Of a DNA stretch of 64,000 nucleotides, positions 1 through 11,843 are shown piece by piece. The stretch is taken from positions 62,001 through 126,000 of the forward strand of contig JANFAH010000095.1 in NCBI GenBank assembly GCA_024663395.1, written 5' to 3'. Numbering within the stretch: the stretch's first letter is position 1; every line of letters begins with the position of its first letter. A program made the translations under genes and the position numbers. The DNA comes from Pisolithus tinctorius (Eukaryota > Basidiomycota > Agaricomycetes > Boletales > Pisolithaceae). The notes beneath the pieces were generated by a model that saw only the letters and a list, made by a program, of their open reading frames with translations, did not search any database and was not told the origin of the DNA.

Positions 1-15
1 TTTTAGCGTACTTAG

Positions 16-353
16 GGTTAATTGAACAGCTCGCCGCCACTGTGGGAGAGACTCCGCCAGTCGATGAATCGTTCAAATCGGCCCTGTGGTGGCTCCAGCG
101 TGCAGCTACTGTATTAAATATCAACGTGAGTTTTTCTGCGATCATGCGGACGTACCTTCACTCACCCGGGTCGTTCGTTCTTATCTAGGAGCCTCTTATT
201 TCACCCTACGTGGCTCGTGTTGTGCCGAATGTTAAGGCCATGCTGAACACCATCAAACAGCGTCTATCGATTCTCCCAGGTCCTCCACAACTGATGGACT
301 CTGTTAGAACGATTTCTGATATTCAAGATACTCTTACTCGCAAGCAAACATAA
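16..353 (+). CDS. EDC4-like mRNA decapping scaffold, C-terminal end (5' part lies before the window)
   Basis: The last two exons of a gene entering from the left. Exon 16-125 reads LIEQLAATVGETPP then SALWWLQRAATVLNIN; a GTGAGT..CTAG intron (126-188) follows; exon 189-353 reads EPLISPYVARVVPNVKAMLN and ends TRKQT-stop. The pattern of a helical LxxQLA segment, a WLQRA helix, a short proline-linked loop and a basic MLNTIKQRL helix resembles the C-terminal domain of EDC4/Pdc1 proteins, P-body scaffolds that link decapping factors. A second, broken copy at 3699-4910 shows more of the protein, including coiled-coil RELEHSVRILSDQVKFL, which supports the assignment. The 3' end faces the DUF6533 gene. 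The family call rests on recalled similarity; orthology is not proven. Confidence 0.6.
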
Positions 354-1083
354 GGGAGGAAATGAAGAATGTTGTTGTGAAAGTGCCGAAAATATTCGTC
401 CTTGTTTCCATGTATATCTTACTAGTTGTGTTTTTTCTCTCTTCTCTCCGATGCTCATGCATGCATCCACGATCGACCCGCAGGCTGTGGTTCTTACTTC
501 ATGAAATGACTTTTCACGTTCACATTACGCTTTGTTATTCCGAAATGTTCTACAAATCCCGTCATGTGTCGTCGTATGTAGTTAATGCAGACCATGACTC
601 TATGTCCAGGGTGCCACAGTATGGAACGGTAAACCCAAAATATTTCTGCGAAATGTTTATTGTGGAAATGCGCGATTTAGACCGTTGAATGCGCATATTA
701 AAGTGTGCAATTTGGACATCTTGTGTGCGCATTTAAGAAACTGTCTGTAAGATAGAGTCCCGGGCGTATAATGAGTACTATGGGGGTCACACTGGTGTAA
801 TATTCAATTTCGCTGCGAGTTACTTTGCAGCACGGTCAATGAAATTCTCCTCATGCCGGAATGCCAGATTTTGTTCACCATCACCTGCCAGCATGCCTGA
901 GATACTTGGCCAACCCCTTCAAGCTCTTCAAAGCGCCCAACAGCATCCTTGCACAGCTGTGGGTCCTCCTACCACATTCCCATCACCTGAGTTCCATTTC
1001 AGAGTGCTGAGGGAGGGCTCCCCCCGCCGAAGCGAGTTCCCCTCTCAGTAGACTTTGTTGAACCAAGTGTTGACGACATGATA

Positions 1084-2905
1084 TTAATGCCCCCTGAACA
1101 CGCCGGTCGTTGTCCGCACTCTCACTCAAAACACTAGACGGCTGAAACTGCATATAATCTCCACATTTTCCGACATCCAAACAATGACACATCCCCTAAA
1201 TCATCATACAACTACGCATATGGGGTGGATTCGAGAAACAACTTGGTCACATCTCCAGCAATCAGTCACATTCGACGATGGAATGGACGATGGCATTTAG
1301 CACTTGCACGTTTCGGGCGTGCACTCGCAGCTGTATCGAGTGAAATATCCTCAGCAAGCCTACTTCTGAGATGTAAGCCTCAGTGTGCTTTACCTCTCGC
1401 CGCACGTGCAGCCACTCATTCCACAGTGGTTGTTGACAAGAATAATGTTGACCTGCAAGACGGAGGCCAGTGAGTAAAAGTCCACGCACAAAGCTGGTTG
1501 GTGGCGGGGCTACATACAGATTGCATGGTGCTGATAATATCGGTTGAGTGGGTTGAGTGGGTAATGAACAAATGTCCAATGAAGTTGTTGTGCTAACAAC
1601 CGACTTTTATACGTATCATACCCCTGTATTTACCGGTATTTGCGGGGTACTCGATCTTTCCGAATCGGCCGTGAGGCAATTTGGTAGTGTAGGCACAATG
1701 CTAATGAACGGAAGCAATGAGGCATTTTATAGACTATACAGGGATTACGAGTTACATATACTCTGGGGGGCACACGATCATGCGGAAGCTGAGCCAGCTA
1801 GTGGTGGGGGTTGGTGGAGAGGAGCGCCTTTGAGAATATTTTGCAAAGTGTCGATGACCTGTCTGGAAAGTGTCATGGCATACAGGCAGGTGAGCGGAAG
1901 CACACCCGGATGTCGAGAAAATCAGCCATCCCCTTATCTGGAGGTCAGTCAGCATCAAGGTAGATGAGGAGTCCTTACGGTGTAGACAGACAATGTATTG
2001 ATTTGTTGGGATGACAGATTCAGTACAGACGTGATCTGTCTCCAAACCATATGTCGAGATTTTTGCGAAGGCTTGAGCGGAAATCACGAAGTCTGGATTT
2101 GGTACAGAAAATCTCCCAAATATTTCTGACAGTCAGAGTTGGTCGAGGAATACGGTTAGCTGCGTTTGTATTACAGGCAGACTACCTTCCATGGTCTAGT
2201 TACTGTACTGACAGAATCTCGTTTCCGCAGTAATTGTGCCTACACCGCCAAATCCGAATTTGTCGGAGGTGGAGGCTGGTGGAGGCTGCCCTAAGCTGCC
2301 CGCCTCCAAAAAATGCCTCACGGCCGATTCAGAAAGATCGAGTACCCTGCAAATACCAGTAAATACGAGGGTATGATATAAAAGTCGGTCGTCAGCACAA
2401 CAGCTTCATTGGACATTTGTTCATTACCCACTCAACCGATATTATCAGCACCATGCAATCTGTATGTAGCCCCGTCATCAACCAGCTTTGTGCGTGGACT
2501 TTTACTCACTGGCCTCCGTCTTGCAGGTCAACGTTATTCTTGTCAACAACCACTGTGGAAAGGGTGATTGCGCGTGCGGCGAGAGGTAAAGCACACTGAG
2601 GCTTACATCTCATAGAAATAGGCTTGCTGAGGATATTTCACTCAACACAGCTGCAAGTGCAGGCCCGAAACGTGCAAGTGCTAAAGGCCGTCGTCCGTTC
2701 CATCGTCAAATGTGACTGATTGCTGGCGATGTGACCAAGTTGTTTCTCGAATTCACCCCATATGCGTAGTTGTATGATGATGTAGGAGATGTGTCATTGT
2801 TTGGATGTCGGAAAATGAAAATGTGGAGATTATATGTAGTTTCAGCCGTCTAGTGTTTTGAGTGAGAGTGCGGACAACGACTGGCGGGTTCAGGGGGCAT
2901 TCTGC
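1084..2905. repeat. Large imperfect inverted repeat, arms of about 600 bp (1084-1690 and 2310-2905)
   Basis: The left arm (for example the stretch starting CCCCTGAACACGCCGG at 1090) is the reverse complement of the right arm (ending near GGCGGGTTCAGGGGGC at 2900). The match continues through the CACTCAACCGATATTATC segment to the GATCGAGTACCC segment. Bases 1693-1795 are also a direct copy of 2911-3010. The spacer at about 1800-2230 has no counterpart in the second tandem unit, and the second unit holds only the right-arm orientation. No open reading frame in the arms looks coding. It could fold into a long hairpin if transcribed. Confidence 0.75.
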
Positions 2906-3291
2906 CCCTAATGAACGGAAGCAATGAGGCATTTTATAGACTATACAGGGTTTACGAGTTACGTATACTTTGGGGGGACACGTGATCACGCGGAAGCTGG
3001 AGCGCTGACGGGCAGATCGCACCTCGCGCATTGCATCAGCTCTGAAGATCTGTTACATTTCATCTGCCCGTTTTTGTATCTTTTACACCTTTGTTCTATG
3101 TTACGACAAAAATGATCTACGGCGACATCTGGTATCGGGATGCAAGATATAACGACAATGCGGGTATTTGGGAGACACAAGCCTCTACCGGTTCTGAACG
3201 AATCTCTATAGCTCCTGGGCTTCAGTAACACCTAGCTCCAACATACACGAATATGTCTGACCGTGCCCAACGTTGAAGGTCGAACCGCCTG

Positions 3292-3698
3292 TTACACGTC
3301 CGTCTTCGTATGCGACGTCATCAACGACCGGGGCGCAAAGTTGATTGCTTCAACCTCTCGACTCGGCGCATCATGGGATGATTGGGTGAAACATTCTCGG
3401 GTGTGAATTATCAGCCGCGAGGCCTGGTCATCGTCCAGCATGACCCATGAGATGAGCAAACTCATGATGGAACTTACGCAGAAAGAGTATAGGGCTAAAA
3501 TTATCCTGCAGCAACGTGGTAAAGTCAAATATACGATTGAAGGAAAACTGGAGACGTACGGAGCGGTGACGGTGGCAAGAGCCGTGCGATAGATAGCGGT
3601 GACGGGAACGGGGGCACCAATATTCCTAGATTCAGGGAGGGGGACATTGCAGTTAGTTCTTTGTTTAAAAGTGCATGCTACGTTCGTGGACCTACCAA
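3292..3698 (-). pseudogene. Duplicated 3' exons of the DUF6533 gene
   Basis: This is a copy of the last exons of the DUF6533 gene at 6365-8252: the ASRLIIHTRECF exon, the small IILALYSFC exon and the VPVTAIYRTALATV exon are all recognisable, with substitutions. The copy stops at the duplication breakpoint (3698), inside what is an intron in the intact gene, so every upstream exon is missing and there is no start. Most likely not translated. Confidence 0.75.
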
Positions 3699-4910
3699 CT
3701 GAGTTGAATAAACAGAATCTCCCCATAGAGATGGAGAAGTTATCGCTCCGTCCTGACATCTCTACCCATTTCGCTAGCATTCTTTCTCACAATCTTAATC
3801 TGTTGATCGAGCAATATGTCAAGGACTCGGTGTCGAAGTCTTTCTTGCCTGCGTATTCACAGCAGACATCAGCAATGCACCAGGACATCCTCGGGACCGA
3901 GATTTTGAACGTGAAGAAGGATTCTATGACATGGCAAACCGAAGCCGCTCGAAGCCAGGACGTTTGTTCCCGTCGATCCTTGATTTTTCCTGGGCTTATT
4001 GGGGCTAACGCATCTGGACTCGGCATTGATTCGAGAACTTGAACATTCGGTTAGGATATTGTCTGATCAAGTCAAGTTCCTGACGATGAATGCGTCGACC
4101 TTGTCCGTCGCGCACCACAGGGTGGCTGGCGGTGGTTCCCCAGTTCCATCGGTGGCCAGTATGAGTTCGATCGCAGCTTCCGACGACCCAGCCAGCAGCC
4201 TACACCACTCAAGCCACTACTAAGAGTTATTCACAGCCGACACAGCCAACTTCTATCCACGGATCGTGGTACTCTTCCTCCACCATTGCAGCACCTCAGG
4301 CGTCCCACCTAATTGCACCGCCCCCGCCCCCGCCTGCTCCGGCTTCTCAACACTCTCCACCAACCCAACCTCAACGTGAGGAATGGGATGACACTTACCT
4401 GTCCGTGTTGAGCACCCAGGATCCTAAACAGCTACGGGAATTACTGGCACGATCAAATCCAGAAATCGTCATGCCGTTGAATGGCCCAGGACCCTTGTCG
4501 TAGGCTGTGATCTTAACTTTGCTGCATCGCGTGAGTGGGATTCATTTTTCCATTTTCATTCTAGCGTGCTTAGGTTAATTCAACAGCTCGCCGCCACTGT
4601 GGGAGAGACTCCGCCAGTCGGTGAATCGCTCAAATCGGCCCTGTGGTGGCTCCAGCGAGCAGCTACTGTATTAAATATCAACGTGAGTTTTTCTGCGATC
4701 ATGTGGACGTACCTTCGCTCATCAGGGTCGTTCGTTCTTATCTAGGAGCCTCTTATCTCACCCTACGTGGCTCGAGTTGTGCCAAATGTCAAGGCCATGC
4801 TGAACACCATAAAACAGCGTCTATCGATTCTCCCAGGTCCTCCACAGCTGATGGACTCTGTTAGGACGATTTCTGATATTCAAGATACTCTTACTCGCAA
4901 GCAAGCATAA
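3699..4910 (+). pseudogene. EDC4-like fragment, 5'-truncated and broken by a nonsense codon
   Basis: This is the duplicated 3' half of the EDC4-like gene. In order it shows a segment around ISTHFASILSHNLNLLIEQY, a coiled coil RELEHSVRILSDQVKFL (frame changes near 3960-4035, an intron or a frameshift), a Ser/Pro-rich linker, then DPKQLRELLARSNPEIVMP and PGPLS. A TAG at 4501-4503 interrupts PGPLS-stop-AVILTLLHR, where a Gln codon (CAG) would be expected. An intron and the two terminal exons follow, ending TRKQA-stop at 4908-4910. Relative to the copy at 1-353 one G is missing at the start of the penultimate exon (4574). With no 5' end, a stop and a likely frameshift, it is a pseudogene produced by the tandem duplication. 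Confidence 0.75.
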
Positions 4911-6364
4911 GGGAGGAAATGAAGAGTGTTGTTGTGAAAGTGCCGAAAATATTCGTCCTTGTTTCCATGTATATCTTACTAGTTGTATTTTTTTTCTCTT
5001 CTCTCCGATGCTCATGCATGCATCCACGATCGACCCGCAGGCTGTGATTTTTACTTCATGAAATGACTTTTTACGTTCACATTACGCTTTGTTATTCCGA
5101 AATGTTCTACAAATCCCGTCATGTGTCGTCGTATGTAGTTAATGCAGACCATGACTCCATTCCCGGGCTGCCAGTGACTAATGACGTTTATAAGCGAGAA
5201 CTAAGAGCTGTTCCCATTGTGTTCCCACGTCAAATCATTGTGCCTACACCGCCAAATCCGGATTTGTCAGAGGTAGAGGCTGGTGGGGGCTGCCCTAAGC
5301 TGCCCGCCTCCAAAAAATGCCTCACGGCCGATTCGGTAAATTCGGGAGAGATCGAGTACCCCGCAAATACCAGTAAACACAGGGGTATAATATAAAGGTC
5401 GGTCATCAGCACGACATCGACATTGGACATTTGTCCATTACCCACTCGACCGATATTATCATCATCATGCAATCTGTATGTAGCCCCATCATCGACGAGC
5501 TTCGTGCGTGGACTTTGACTCACTGGCCTCCGTCTTGTAGGTCAACGCTGTTCTTGTCAACAACCACGACGGCTGTGGAAACGCGTCATGCGCATGCGGC
5601 TCCAGGTAAGGCATACTGGTGCTTATAGCTCATAGATGCAGGTTTGCTGAAGATATTTCACTCGATACAGCTGCGGTTGCGCTGCCGGCTCGTGCAAGTG
5701 CGGGAAGTAATTGCCCTCGTCCATCCCATCGTCGTCGAATGTGATCGATCGCTGGCGATGTGACCAAGCTGTTGTTTCTCGAATCCACCGTATATGAGTA
5801 GTTGTATGATGATGTAGGCGATGTGTCTTGTTTGGAGGTTGGAAAATTTGGAGATTATGTGTAGTTTCGGCCGTCTAGCGTTTTGAGTGAGAGTGCGAGT
5901 GTGGACAATGAATGGTGTGTTCAGGGGGCTTTCGCTCCCGATGAGCGGAAGCAATTAATGAGGCATTTTTCAGACTATACAGGGTTTTCAAGTTACGTAC
6001 ACACATGGAGGCACGCGACCATGCGGAAGCTAGCGCTGAAGCGCTGACAACTCATGGTGTGCTCCACAGCTTGACGGACAGATTAGCCACGCATGTCATG
6101 CGTTGCATCAGTTCTGAAGATCTGTTACACCGCATCTACCCGTTCTCATATCTTTTACATCTTTGTTCTACGTTACGACAAAAAATGATCTACGGCGACA
6201 TCTGGTATCGGGATGCAAGATATAACGACAATGCGGGTATTTGGGAGATACAAGCCTCTACCGGTTCTGAACAAATCTCAATGGCTCCTGTGCTTCAGCA
6301 ACACCTGGCTCCAACATACACGAATATGTCTGACCGCGCCCAACGCTGAAGGTCGAACCGCCTG
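4911..6364. other. Duplicated intergenic sequence between the EDC4 copy and the DUF6533 gene
   Basis: This stretch parallels 354-620 plus 2231-3290 of the first unit. It holds both 3' flanks and short open frames that do not look coding. One small frame (about 5468-5628, MQSVCSPIIDELRAW...) is kept in both units but has no recognisable domain. No RNA gene was seen. Confidence 0.5.
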
Positions 6365-8252
6365 TTACACATCCGTCTTCGCGTGCGACGTCATCAACGA
6401 CCGGGACGCGAAGTTGATTGGTTCAACCTCTCGACTCAGCGCGTCATTGGATGATTGGGCGAAACATTCTCGGGTGTGAATTATTAGTCGCGAGGCCTGG
6501 TCGTCGTCCAGCATTTGATTCATGAGATGAGCAAACTCAGGATGGAACTTACGCAGAAAGAGTATAGAGCTAAGATTATCCTGTAGCAACGTGGTAAAGT
6601 CAAATATACGATTGAAGGAAAAACTGGAGACGTACGGAGCGGTGACGGTGGCAAGAGCTGTGCGATAGATAGCGGTGACGGGAACGGAGGCGACCAATAT
6701 CCCTAGATTCAGGGAGGACGTCGCAGTTAGTTCTTTGTTTTAAGGTGCATGTCACGTTCGTGGACTTACCAAACATGCTGCGAGTCCAGACACAACCACG
6801 TTCACATTTCTGTGCATCGAGGGAATGTGGAGAGCTTTACTTACGGGAAGTAGAATAGCACACTATCTCTGACCAGCGTTCGGGTCATTGGCTGGATGTT
6901 CTGAATTTCTTCCTTGATATTCGAGATCGTGATATCCCTGAAATGCTTAAACCTCCATTTCATACTCGAGTAGAGCAGATGGAGGGTGAGTCCAAGGAAA
7001 ATCGCTACAGAAAAACATGAGATCCCAGATGACTTCGAAATAGGAGGACCAACTGGCAACGATGATTGATATGATCCTTTCGGTTTGTCAGTTGGGTACA
7101 ATATTATAATCGTGAAGGGTTCCTACCAAGCCGGGAGTGTCAGTGCAACGTTTGGATCTTCGCTAAGCATGCAACCAGGCCAAGGAATCCCGGCCGGAGG
7201 CTCGACCACCCTTTTCTGGATCCATGAGACTGATATAATACATACAATAATCTCAGCCTAAGCATATTGCAGACTACTCTGTGAGGCCCACACGCGAAGA
7301 TTTCTGGCGCAGGATTTACGAACCAAAGATTCAACTGGTTTAGAGATGGTGGGTAATCAACATTCGTATGAGTAGGACAAATCATATCTCACTGATGACC
7401 ACAGACGCGAGGAAGATTTGGTGTTTTCGTAATCCTTCCTTGCCATGGAAGATTTGGTACATGGCATTGAGGCGGATCACTAGGATAACGTTGACGAGCG
7501 CCGAGTACAATATTTCCCCTCCACTAGTAACAAAGTAAGTCAGCGAGTGTAAAGTTGTACGTGGCGGGATTGAACTCACAAAGTGAGGTAATAGTAGTAA
7601 ACCTTGCAACTTGCAGCGTGAAATGGTTAGTAAGTATCTGCAAACCTGTCCACGTAAATGCGTACAACTAATAGTAGTGTCAGTCAACGAAGAAATGCGA
7701 GCTGGCTGATTCGCATACAGGTACAGAGAAGCCCTGGTGGTTGTTCACTGGAGTTCCATTGAGTAGTAGGATACAGCGAGCGGAAGACACCGTACCAGCA
7801 AAATATCCCCTGCGTGAGTTGTTGTAGCGGGACAGCACTGACTAGCATAGGAATGTGACTTACACAAGATAAAAAAGAGCGTAGTAACGGCCAAAAATAA
7901 AAAGAGCTTGGACTAGGGTGCGGCGAGCTCTGCCACGCCAAGAAGTGTGCTCTTCATAATTGGTGTTGTGGTAGTATCTCCAGATAAGGGGAATCTGCAA
8001 AAAATGCCAGTGCTACGTCAGAACACAAGAGCTGTCAAATAGTGAGTCACAATGTCGCAGACCTCTCTGTCAAGGTTGGTTAGGATGTCATGGACGAGCA
8101 ACGCCACACAAGATACTATCACGGAGTTCGAGGTGAGTGCGGGATCAGACAATTAGCAGTGACGTTTACTTGCTCGTAACATAGTTGACTAGACGAATCT
8201 GGCGGAGGCTGTCGTACAGAGCTTGAAGCTCCTCTTCCTCCGTAGCCGACAT
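6365..8252 (-). CDS. DUF6533-family multi-pass membrane protein
   Basis: A many-exon membrane protein of the Agaricomycete DUF6533 type. The start MSATEEEELQALYDSLRQIR (ATG at 8252) leads to VNYVT, then SCVALLVHDILTNLDRE and IPLIWRYY...ALFIFGRYYALFIL, the hallmark DUF6533 segment. Further on come CKVYYYYLTFGGEILYSALV, VNVILVIRLNAMYQIF and FVNPAPEIFACGP. The C-terminal exons read RDSVLFYFP, MFGILVASVPVTAIYRTALA, IILALYSFC and ASRLIIHTREC, ending SHAKTDV-stop. Read exons: 8252-8174, 8115-8063, 7994-7864, then several, then an 8-nt microexon 6770-6777, 6702-6636, a 28-nt exon 6580-6553, and 6496-6365. The first intron uses a GC donor (GCAAGT). Function of the family is unknown; it resembles small polytopic receptors. 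The middle exons around 7620-7860 are not fully resolved. Confidence 0.7.
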
Positions 8253-10435
8253 GATGAACTGGAAGTGCGACTGACCAGGGGATCGATCGATGAAACTTAT
8301 AGCACATCTCAGATGGGTCAGCGTTAGTTCGGCCATCATTTGTATCACGATTGCATGATGGCAACGCCCTTCAATGCCCACCCTCACGTTTGAACACTGC
8401 CAACTTGCACCGCCGGCCCCCGTAAAAACTGTACCTCGAGAAAAGTTTATCCCGACAGGCTGTTCGATTGTGGTGTTCTCTGGGTCTGGATTTTTCGTAA
8501 GACAGGCCAACGCCGTGATTCCTCTTTCTTCCTACGTAACTGATCCCCTTTTCACAGCAGTCTAGAAGTATGTACTCTCCTCTGCGCCCATAGTGATTGG
8601 CACACCGTTCTACCACTTCAGCTCAGTCGAGGTGATCATGCAGTTCCTCGGAACCAAAGTCACAAACAAGATAATTAAACCTGGCTTCATAACAGCTGCC
8701 GGGTCTTCTCTCCGATCACATAAACCCCCTTAATGTGGTGAATTGCAGTTTATGGGCGCACATGATAGTCTCTCAAAATGGCGAAGACTGGAAGCGATGC
8801 CAATCAGCGTGAGAGCCACCGTTCACTCCAACCAGGCAATGTTAGTGTTGCATCTTGTGTTCTTTACAGTAACTCCACTAATCACGTTTACATAGGTTCT
8901 CTCGCATAGCAGAGGAAATGATCTCTGTATACAAACAATTAGTCATATCACAAGGGTGAAACAAGGCCATTCACGGTGTCATCTTCCACATCAACCCTCT
9001 CGTTATCAGGGTATGCTCTTTCCGTTTAGTGTATTAGATACTGAAAGTGAAACGTATCTTTGTGATTATGCGCTCCACGGTCGGAACACGGGAGTGAAGC
9101 CGCACGCTCAAATCTCGGTTTCAAAACTTTTGCCCCATTCTTACCTGCGCCGTAACTCCACGGATGTATGGGAATTCCTGCGTTAAATTTTGTAGTACTA
9201 GTGGACAACCACGCGAGTCATCAGGGCAAGCATTCAGATAGCGCTTTACCGTACCTGTGCTGGTCATGCAGCACTGCTGATGCGCTGGCGGGAATGCCAA
9301 CAAGTGACATCCAAACGCGCAGACATGCTCGAGGATGACATGGGCACAGACACAAGCACGCTGTTTTATGTGGTACGCAGCAATACATCTAGGATTACCC
9401 TGGAATGCGCCATTGCTACATCCTTCTACCTCGAACGTGCTGGTTGCACGTAGGTTGAAGACGAGCGAAGACAGTCGGCCGAATGAGTTGCGCCGAATTC
9501 GGAAGCACTTAAGCAAGCCTTCTCACAGCGACGTTGGGCAAGACGCAATGATAGAAAGTTTAAGAATATGCTGGACCCGGGAAAAAATGAGGAATGAGCT
9601 AGGTGGCAACCAGGACTCACGACCTAGTAAATGTATTGAAGTTGTGTAATCTCTTGCCCTCGTGATCCAGAAAGCGGGAGACAAGTGAGGAAGAAAGGGG
9701 TTGAGTACGGCTGTAACGGATATCATAACATCAGGACCATCCGCACTATATAGAGTATCCTAACTTTCGCTTTGCGGAATGCTGGCTAAGCGCTCTCTGT
9801 TAAGCCTCTTAGTGGCTGATTTGAAGTCGTTTCCCTATGTAGTTAGCCAAAAGCCGATCTCGGTGTCTACATCACCTGATGGCCTTCCATTCCGAATCGC
9901 CTTCCGCCCGCAGTTAGGCTCTGGGGATACACTGTCAGAAGTTCCGTAGCATGTAGACCACAGTTCTCTCGCCGGGTCAGAAAAGGCAACTGTGAAGGGG
10001 GGTTGGACGGGTAGGCCCTCAATTAGAACAACGCCAATGCATGACAGCGTTGTAGAGGTTGCTGGACCAGTTCTGTGCGTTCGAGATCCGTTGTCAGAAA
10101 AAATAAGTGTGGATGGTGGCACGTCATGAGTCGGGCGATTGAATTTGCGTTCAGTCCTAATGCTCCAAGCATGCGAATAATACAAACCTCGCAGATGCAA
10201 ATGCTCCTAGTTCGCTCGGTGGTAGGTCAACCTAAGCGTAGGTAAGCTATGCAATGTTTGCTGGTAAACCACAGGTCAGGGTAAGAGTTATCAGACGTGT
10301 TGTATTCAAAGAGATGATGGTATTGCTCAAAGGAAGTTGTGGTTAGAGAAGGCAGATAAGGCGGTGTTCATACACATTCGGCGACCTCATGAGGCTGGAT
10401 CCTCCGAATCTCTTCGGCTGTACCCCTGGTTTGAG
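8253..10435. other. No confident gene; a few unrecognised open frames
   Basis: About 2.2 kb between DUF6533 and BET4, starting with the upstream region of the DUF6533 gene. Open frames of 60-130 codons occur on both strands (for example 9335-9649 plus, 9121-9516 minus and 9835-10200 minus), but none has a domain I recognise. One minus-strand frame near 9230-9300 contains a plausible small intron (GTACGG..CTAG), so a short unrecognised gene cannot be excluded. Confidence 0.4.
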
Positions 10436-11812
10436 TCACAGAACGACCGAATGAGAGACGACAAAATCACCTGTCTCCCGGTATCTGTACCGTCGAGGAG
10501 GATCGATGTCTTCCAGTTGTTGAAGCAATACGAGGCATTTTCCCCTGAGTTCCGTGCTGTGGGGACGATGCTTTTGCAAAAGCAATCTGTTGTAATACAC
10601 TAGGGAATCCATGCACCCTGATGTCCATTAGTTTCGGCTGATTGTATGACAGGATGATCTTACATTTACTGTCAGGCTGTTCGTTCAGCAGTTCTTCGAT
10701 GACCATTATCTCTCGTAGAAGTTGTTTTTCGTTCTCTCCTATGGGCTGCGCTAAGTTGTCCGCATTAAATCGGGCAGATGAATTCGCTGTACCTGACCCC
10801 ATTAGCCACCTGTGGTATATCCATGCACTCTGGTCGTCCGGATCCGTGTATATCGCATTGTGTATCAGTTCGAGCTCTTTACGAGATCAACGAATCGTCC
10901 AGATAAGAAAGATATAGAAGAAGAAAAAAGTACCTTCGTCTCGCGACTTGACAGGGTCCAGCTGACCTGAGCGCCACAGAGATGTATAAATCTTAGAGCG
11001 CTGATGCCAGGCACTAAAGTTCGAGAAACTAGAGCTGATTTTACGGGTAGTGTACGCCAGTTCCGCCGTTTCAGGCCGCTGAATCGGCATACTCGCTAGA
11101 ACATATCTACGATAGTTCCACGCCATAACTTGTGGAAAACACATAGCGGTCAGTGAAGTCGACAGAGGGAATGGATCGAAGCTAACAGTTTCGTGGATCT
11201 GCATTGAGCATCTTGTCTACCACAGCAAGTTCTTTGTTCCAGTTGTCAATCCTCCATTGTAATGACGGTTTCTCTTCAACGATAGGCCCGTCAGGTATGT
11301 TCTGGAGACACCAACGACGATGATTCCACAGCCAATATACTTTAGGATGGTCTTTGAGCGCTGTAGTTGTCAACATCAACTCGCTGGCAAGGATATTGTT
11401 TAACTGTTCGGAGGTACTAGAGCCTGGGTTACAACAGATCATGTTATCAGACGAAGTTACAAACCTATCAGGGAAGATTCCGTTTAGCATGATGTTTCGA
11501 CGGTAGTTCCAGATAGTGTAGAATTCTGGATTCTTCTCAAGTAATTTCTGAGTCACATCGAATGCGTCCCTGCTCCAGTCCTTGTTCTTCTTCTGCGGAG
11601 GGAAGATCAGTTTGAGTCATGGTCCACAGACCTGAAGGTATTACGCGGGAGATCACGTCGTTTGTGAGCGCAAGATAATCAACAATCTTTGATCTCTCTC
11701 GCTCCTTGTTTGCCTGGATGGCAGCCGGAGACTGACGGACGCGCCTGACATTGTGCTAGGCCAATCGTCTGTGGTCGTAATATGCAGACGGCTTTGACTC
11801 CTCACTTACCAT
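10436..11812 (-). CDS. BET4: Rab geranylgeranyl transferase (type II) alpha subunit
   Basis: The alpha subunit of the enzyme that, with a beta subunit and Rab escort protein, adds geranylgeranyl groups to Rab GTPase C-termini. Six exons join in frame to 369 codons plus stop: 11812-11810, 11755-11645, 11592-11187, 11128-10934, 10876-10664, 10617-10436. The protein starts M-HNVRRVRQSPAAIQANK and shows the prenyltransferase alpha repeats: NPEFYTIWNYRR, HPKVYWLWNHRRWCL, NFMAWNYRRYVL, FSNFSAWHQRS, DQSAWIYHRWL. The C-terminal region contains LLQQLEDIDPPRRYRYRETG, as in BET4 homologues. The start codon is its own 3-nt coding exon, followed at once by GTAAGT. Before the transposon nest arrived it lay about 100 bp from SYF1, divergently. 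Confidence 0.93.
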
Positions 11813-11843
11813 GATGTCGTGCAGCAAATGTTGTTCAGCGGAC

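Larger units (their letters stand above)
1..6772. repeat. Tandem segmental duplication of the EDC4 / DUF6533 tail-to-tail junction
   Basis: Bases 1-620 match 4560-5160 and bases 2231-3698 match about 5238-6772 with a low level of substitutions. The second unit runs 3699-6772 (about 3.07 kb). At 3698/3699 sequence from the DUF6533 gene (ending CTACCAA) jumps directly into the middle of the EDC4-like gene; this is the head-to-tail breakpoint. The first unit begins before the window and is about 1.6 kb longer, because extra sequence lies at about 620-2230. The simplest reading is one tandem duplication of a segment containing the 3' half of EDC4 and the 3' exons of DUF6533, followed by a rearrangement in the first unit. 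Confidence 0.8.

Noticed and set aside
264..470. Minus-strand open frame repeated at 4821-5027
   Set aside because: It is the antisense of the EDC4-like terminal exon and its 3' flank; its repetition follows from the tandem duplication.
9121..9516. Cys-rich minus-strand frame considered as a hydrophobin
   Set aside because: The cysteine spacing does not follow the C-CC-C-C-CC-C pattern and there is no signal peptide.
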